Of a DNA stretch of 64,000 nt, positions 58,800-64,000 are shown piece after piece (within the stretch, counting starts at the first letter, position 1; every line of letters begins with the position of its first letter). The notes under the pieces were generated by a model. It was not told where the DNA came from and did no database searches. It worked only from the letters and a program-made list of their open reading frames with translations. Source of the stretch: Phoenix dactylifera (Eukaryota > Streptophyta > Magnoliopsida > Arecales > Arecaceae); assembly GCF_009389715.1 (NCBI RefSeq), contig NC_052399.1, forward strand, positions 28,157,146 through 28,221,145, written 5' to 3'. The position numbers and the translations under genes were made by a program.

Positions 58800-61700
58800 A
58801 TGGCAGAAGCAGCAGCAATAGCAGTGGCCTCTTCCCATTCTGAAAGTCGTGATCGATAAGCTGGGTTCTAGATTTTGGGAAGAGCTGGGATTGGTGTGGA
58901 GTGTCAACTCTGACATGGAGAGGCTGCAGAGCGTGCTGTCGACGATCAGCGATGTACTCGATGATGCCGAGAGGAGATCCATCTGCGACAAAGCTCTGGC
59001 TGGTTGGCTGAGGAAGCTCAAGGATGCAGCTTTTCGATGCCGACGACGTGGTGGGTGAGTTTCAGTACGAAGCCCTACGACGAAGGATCCAGAGACGCAG
59101 CCAGCTGGTCGGAAAGGTAAGCGACTTCTTCTCTCCTGACAACCAAATTGCTTTTCGCCGTAAGATGGCTCACAAGATAAAAACGATCAATAAGAGACTG
59201 GGCGAGATCGCAGAAGAGAGGTCAAAATTCCATCTGGCAGAGGGATCCACCTCAGGAAGGACCCTCGATCGAGAGACCTACTCAGTTGTGATTGAGTCCG
59301 ATGTTTATGGACGAGGTGAAGACAAAGAAAAGATCGTAAATTTCTTGGTCGGTGCAGATGATAGGAGTGATGTCTCGGTGCTTCCCAATAGTTGGGTTGG
59401 GCGGAGTTGGGAAGACCACACTTGCCCAGCTAGCTTATAATTATCAGGGGATAAAAGAGCACTTTGATCTTACATCGTGGGTCTGTGTTTCTGATGACTT
59501 TAGCATCAAGGCAATTATTAAAAATATTATTGGGTGTGAAGCCTCAAAACTTGGAAGCTGCTCAACGTGAACTCCAGACGAAACTGGGTGGGAGGAGATT
59601 CTTGCTTGTTCTGGACGATGTCTGGAACGAGGATGAAGCAGAGTGGGAGAGACTGAAGACCTTACTGAGATGTGGCCGGCAAGGAAGCAAGATCATAACT
59701 ACAACACGAAGCCATGTGGTTGCCAGGATCATGGGAACGGTAGCTCCGCATAATTTGCAAGGCTTGACATCCGCTGACTGCTGGACTCTGTTCAAGCAGA
59801 GAGCATTTGGGCCAGGAAGAGAAGAAGAGACTCCAAGGTTGGTTGAAATTGGAAAGGAGATCGTTGAAAAATGTGGGGGCTTGCCCTTGGCTGCAAAGGC
59901 TCTCGGAAGTCTAATGAGCTCTAGAAGAGGGGAGAAGGAGTGGTTGCAAGTCAGAGATAGCGAACTATGGAGATTGCCTGGAAACGAGAATAGTATATTA
60001 CCAGCACTACAGTTGAGTTATGATCATTTGCCTTCTAATTTAAAGCAGTGTTTTGCTTATTGTTCGATATTTCCAAAAGATTATAGAATTGAAAGGGAGA
60101 AACTGATTCAGCTGTGGACTGCCGAAGGTTTCATCCAAACATCGGACGGTGATATGCTTGAAGAGGAAGTTGGCAATCGATACTTCAATAGCTTGTTGTG
60201 GAGATCCTTTTTTCAGGATACGGAAACAGATTCCCAGTAACAACATACGGTTCTGTAAGATGCATGACTTGGTGCATGATCTTGCGTGTTCTATCGCAGG
60301 AGATGAGTCCTCGATCACGAAGGTGGGCATGAAGACAAGAATTCCACGGGGATGTCGGTCTTCATCAATTCTTTATGAGGATAACATGTCGTCGGCGACT
60401 TTAGAGGCAGATTTTGAAGCAAAGAAACTGAGATCGCTTATTTCATTGAATAGGATGAGGTTTGATATTCATCAAGAATTTGCCAATCTATGCGATGTCA
60501 TCCCTTACTCATCTCCGTGCATTAGATCTATCTCGAGCTGGCATCAAAGAGTTGCCCTGCACAATCAGCAAGTTAAAACATCTTAAGCTCCTTGATTTGT
60601 CGGGGACTTCTATTGAAGCTTTGCCTGACTCGATTACTGACCTTCACAACTTGCGGACTTTGAACCTTGGATATTGTCGAGAACTAAAAAGTTTGCCGGA
60701 GGGAATGAGCAGTATGAGCAGCCTGAGACACCTAGACATCCGTGGATGTAGCAGCTTGATTTGCATGCCCCGTTGGTTGGGCCGGTTGCGTAACATCCAA
60801 ACAATGCCCATGTTTATCGCGGGCAAAGAGCGTGGACGTACTATTTCTGAGTTGGAGCACCTAAATTTGATCAGTGGTGAACTTGAAATCACGAACCTTG
60901 ACAATGTGCAGGATCCATTGGAAGCCACGAAAGCAGACCTGGCATCGAAGATAAACCTGCAATCATTGGTTCTGATGTGGAACAATCACTCATATATGGA
61001 ATCGGCAGCATCCCCCATGTCAGAGGTGGAGGGAAGTATTTGAGAGGCTCCAGCCTCACTCTAATCTGAAGAAGCTAGTTATTTATAGGTATCCAGGTAT
61101 GAAGTTCCCAACTTGGATGGCATCTTCACCAATCCACAATCTAGTTAGGATCAAGCTGGCAATACTCGAGAGATGTGAGTATCTTCCAGCGCTTGGTCAC
61201 CTGCCTCTTCTTCAGGAACTCAAAATGTTGTGTATGAATGCTGTAAGGAGAATCGGAGTGGAGTTTTATGGGGATGGAGGTATATTTCCCTCGTTACGAA
61301 GTCTCTCTATGTCCGAGTTGCGTGATTTGGAGGAATGGTCTGCAGAGGCAACGGCAGGAGGAAAATCGGTGATGGCATTCCCTTGCCTTGAAAAGTTCAC
61401 GGTATTCGGATGCCCCAAATTGAGGGTAGCACCACGTGTCCCACCGTCAGTCGTGGATGTTACTATCGAGGGGTGATCGGCTATTATTAGCAGTGACCAC
61501 AGGAGGGTTGTACAGACTGAGAAGACTCCGTATTCATAACTGTGAAGCACTATCATCGCCGTTCCGGTGGGAGTGGATGCAGGATCTCACTGCTCTTACT
61601 AGCTTGTATATCAGGGACGATAAGATGATGTGTTTGCCCGAGGGCATCTTGCAGCTGCGCATGCCCTCCCTCCAAGACTTTACCACGAACTGCAGGAACC

Positions 61701-62047
61701 TGAAGTCCATATCGGGGGAAGAAAGGGATAAGCAACAGCAGCCTCCCACCTTCTTCATGACCATCCAACAGCTCTGCTTATATTTCCCCGAGAATTTGAC
61801 CGTTGTGCCGGAGTGGCTAGGGAGCCTCACAGCGCTTCAGAACCTGTCGATCTTCGGCTGCCCCAGCTGCTGGCGAGGCGATGCGAGAGGGAGAGAGGCG
61901 AGGACTGGCCCAAGATCGCTCACATCCCACGCATCGACATCTCGCCAGCCGAAGCAAGGGAAGAAGACAGAGAAGAAAATAGCCAAGAGATCTATTACTT
62001 CATTAATCAGAAAGTTAAGATTAACGAGCTGCACGGGCCATGGCTGA
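58800..62047 (+). pseudogene. NLR2: CC-NB-ARC-LRR copy disrupted by about ten one-base indels
   Basis: It is collinear with NLR1 from ATG (58800) to TGA (62045-62047), with the same coiled coil, P-loop, Walker B, GLPLA, MHD and LRR parts in order, split over several frames. Compared with NLR1, single extra bases occur near 58833, 59034, 59386, 59548, 60227, 60485, 61030, 61471 and 61991, and one base is missing near 61863. Most lie in short homopolymers. As read here it cannot encode a full receptor; the longest open pieces are 59464-60240 (NB-ARC), 60462-61043 and 61436-62047 (LRR). Nearly all substitutions relative to NLR1 keep the protein motifs. It may be a young pseudogene, or an intact gene carrying consensus errors. 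Confidence 0.85.
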
Positions 62048-64000
62048 TGTGGCAACAGCACCATCCGGTGAAATGTTATCTCTGTTGGTGCGTCTTTTTC
62101 TCCTTTGCTGTTCATCTGTGCCTTTTCTTTCCTTCCAATTATGCATTTACTGTTTCTTCTGCTAGGCTTTGACACTTGGTTCGGTGGTGGACAGCAAGAA
62201 ATTGGGGCAGCAGCAGTTTGCTCAAAGCAAGCCAAAGATGAATTGCAGGAGTATCAGCTCCCCGGCTCGCTGGTTTTTATTGCTGCAATATTTTCGGATC
62301 ACTGCTTTTGCCTCATTGTTAAGATCTTCGACGACTCCTCTGGAGAACCTCAAATCCTCTGTTCTCCGGTGTTACTGTCTCCCTCAGGGGGGATCCAAAA
62401 TCTTCAGCAAGTCTCCAAGCCCTGCCCTGGACCATGCGTCTAAAGACCATGGCTATGGCTCCATCGTCCCAGCACATCCAAGTGCTTCCACTCTATTGCA
62501 GCAGTGTTGCTGAGCACATCCAATGCCTGATGGTTTCATGCTCCCTACATTCTGCGGTCTGTGGAGTACTTTTCATCATCCCTCAGCTTCTTATGTGCAC
62601 GCAGTGCTTTATGTATTGGAATGAATAGCGACATATTGATTATTACGTCCTCTGTATGCTTGAAAGTGATAGAGCATAAATAGTTTATAAATACTCTGTA
62701 AATTACCATTCTGTGTACCTTTATGTTTATTTTGTTATTTAATGCTGAATTTCTCTTCCTCTGGCTGTACTAGATCAAGGTAATCCAATCAGGAGCACAG
62801 GCTAGGACCGTAAATTGATAAGTTTGGTGGGACTATTAGCATATGACACCATGAGTGTGGCAATCTAGGAGACCAAGAATGAACTATCTATAAATGGTGC
62901 TGCATTTATTGCTATTGGTGTATAACTAGAAGTTTCTGGCAGTCTAGAAGTTTGAATTGGTTTTATTTTGTTGCTACATTAGTTTGAGGTAATTCCGTGG
63001 TACTTTTATACTTAGTATGAATTTTTATAGTTAGCATGAATTCATTTGTCCTCTCCAAATGTTCCCAGTGTGGTTCTTGGAATTGATTGTGGAGGCACAG
63101 GCGGTGGTTTCGGCTTGTCCATATGGAGAGTGACTGTGCGAAGAAAGTAGAAAGTTCAATGGATTGTGGAGCAAATGGCTTGCACACCCTAATGGCATTG
63201 TGATAATATGGAAGTTTATTTTTTGCTGTGTTACTATAAATTTGAGAAACATTATTTTGTGTACCATAACTAATAGTGATGACTTGCTAGCACTCTTTTG
63301 CATTGTGATAAGGTGATAATTTGCTGTTCATTATGTTAATCTGTTGTTGAGGAAAAAAAAAATATTCGATGTACTATAACTAATAGCAATAGCTTATCTG
63401 TAACTTCTGATAAAGTTCTATCTCTTTTATCCAAAAAAGGGAGAGAAAAAAACTTTTGGCAGAGTTCTTTAATTTAAATAAAAATATATGCATTACTTGA
63501 TAGTTATAAAAATCAGATCAAAGATTGACAAAATCAAGGGTTTAGGTCTCTATGCAGTGGTCCAACTTTTGGATCAACGATCAGACCAGGTTATTACTAC
63601 AAATATTTAGTGTATGATATGTTCATATAATTTGCAGATAATAGACCTAATCATCATTAAATTAGTGAACACTAAATGAATAATTAAAGAAAACTAATTT
63701 CAAGAACGTTACAGTTCATTGTGTTTGCTTTTTAGAGGGCAAAGCCCGAGGTTCAACTTAGTAAGTTGATGTTGAGGTATGCAAAGAAAACCTATTTTTG
63801 CCCTTGGGCTCCATAAGGCTCTACATTTAAACAGCCACTCCAGACCCCATATACTTCCATAAACACTCTTACCCCAACAAACAGCAATCCACTAGATGGA
63901 TACATTTACGAGTTCTGATGTTACACCAGCAGTTGGGCTACATGGCCTAGCAATTAATATCATATGAATGATATCATCTGAATGATGTTCCTCAATGCAA
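62048..64000 (+). other. NLR2 3' flank, copy of 54187-56140
   Basis: It is about as similar to its counterpart as the conserved parts of the gene, with scattered one-base indels. The copy continues to the window end. Confidence 0.7.

Overview
This is plant nuclear DNA. Genes are split by GT-AG introns or are single-exon, intergenic DNA is AT-rich, and plant-type retroelements, SINEs and a CACTA terminus are present. The GC-rich coding style of the short-chain dehydrogenase/reductase (SDR) genes and the repeat types suggest a monocot, possibly a palm; the species call is inference. No bacterial, CRISPR or rRNA features were seen.

Layout. (1) 1-1.2 kb: the last two coding exons of an unrecognised gene on the + strand. 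(2) 1.2-9.2 kb: intergenic DNA with an intact-looking TRIM element, a decayed plastid trnR-ACG copy and tandem duplications. (3) 9.3-19 kb: a complete TATA-binding protein (TBP) gene with eight coding exons, one intron of 5.4 kb, and a stop codon overlapping a potential splice donor. (4) 19-21.6 kb: intergenic DNA. (5) 21.6-48.4 kb: a tandem array of four intact single-exon SDR genes on the - strand. They resemble chloroplast NADPH-dependent aldehyde reductases and fall into two pairs, SDR1/SDR2 (265 aa) and SDR3/SDR4 (304 aa). Each pair sits in a duplicated block, so mobile insertions can be recognised by comparing filled and empty sites in the paralogous blocks. This shows a SINE-like element in the SDR2 promoter, a 287-bp retroposon, a 2.2-kb unclassified insertion with a nested TRIM, and a 3.3-kb solo LTR. 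(6) 50.8-64 kb: an intact CC-NB-ARC-LRR immune receptor gene (NLR1, + strand) and a nearby copy (NLR2) broken by about ten one-base indels. Between them lie a truncated fifth SDR copy and a stray fragment of NLR 3' flank.

How the parts fit. TBP is a housekeeping transcription factor gene. The rest of the window is a young cluster in which SDR modules and NLR modules have been duplicated and recombined with each other. No operon-like or biochemical coupling between the SDRs and the NLRs is shown by the sequence; the link is shared duplication history. I did not find a clearly new biological system. The most informative material is the paralogue-resolved record of insertions, the mosaic NLR pair with its unusual indel pattern, and the altered NNAG-equivalent motif in SDR1/SDR2.
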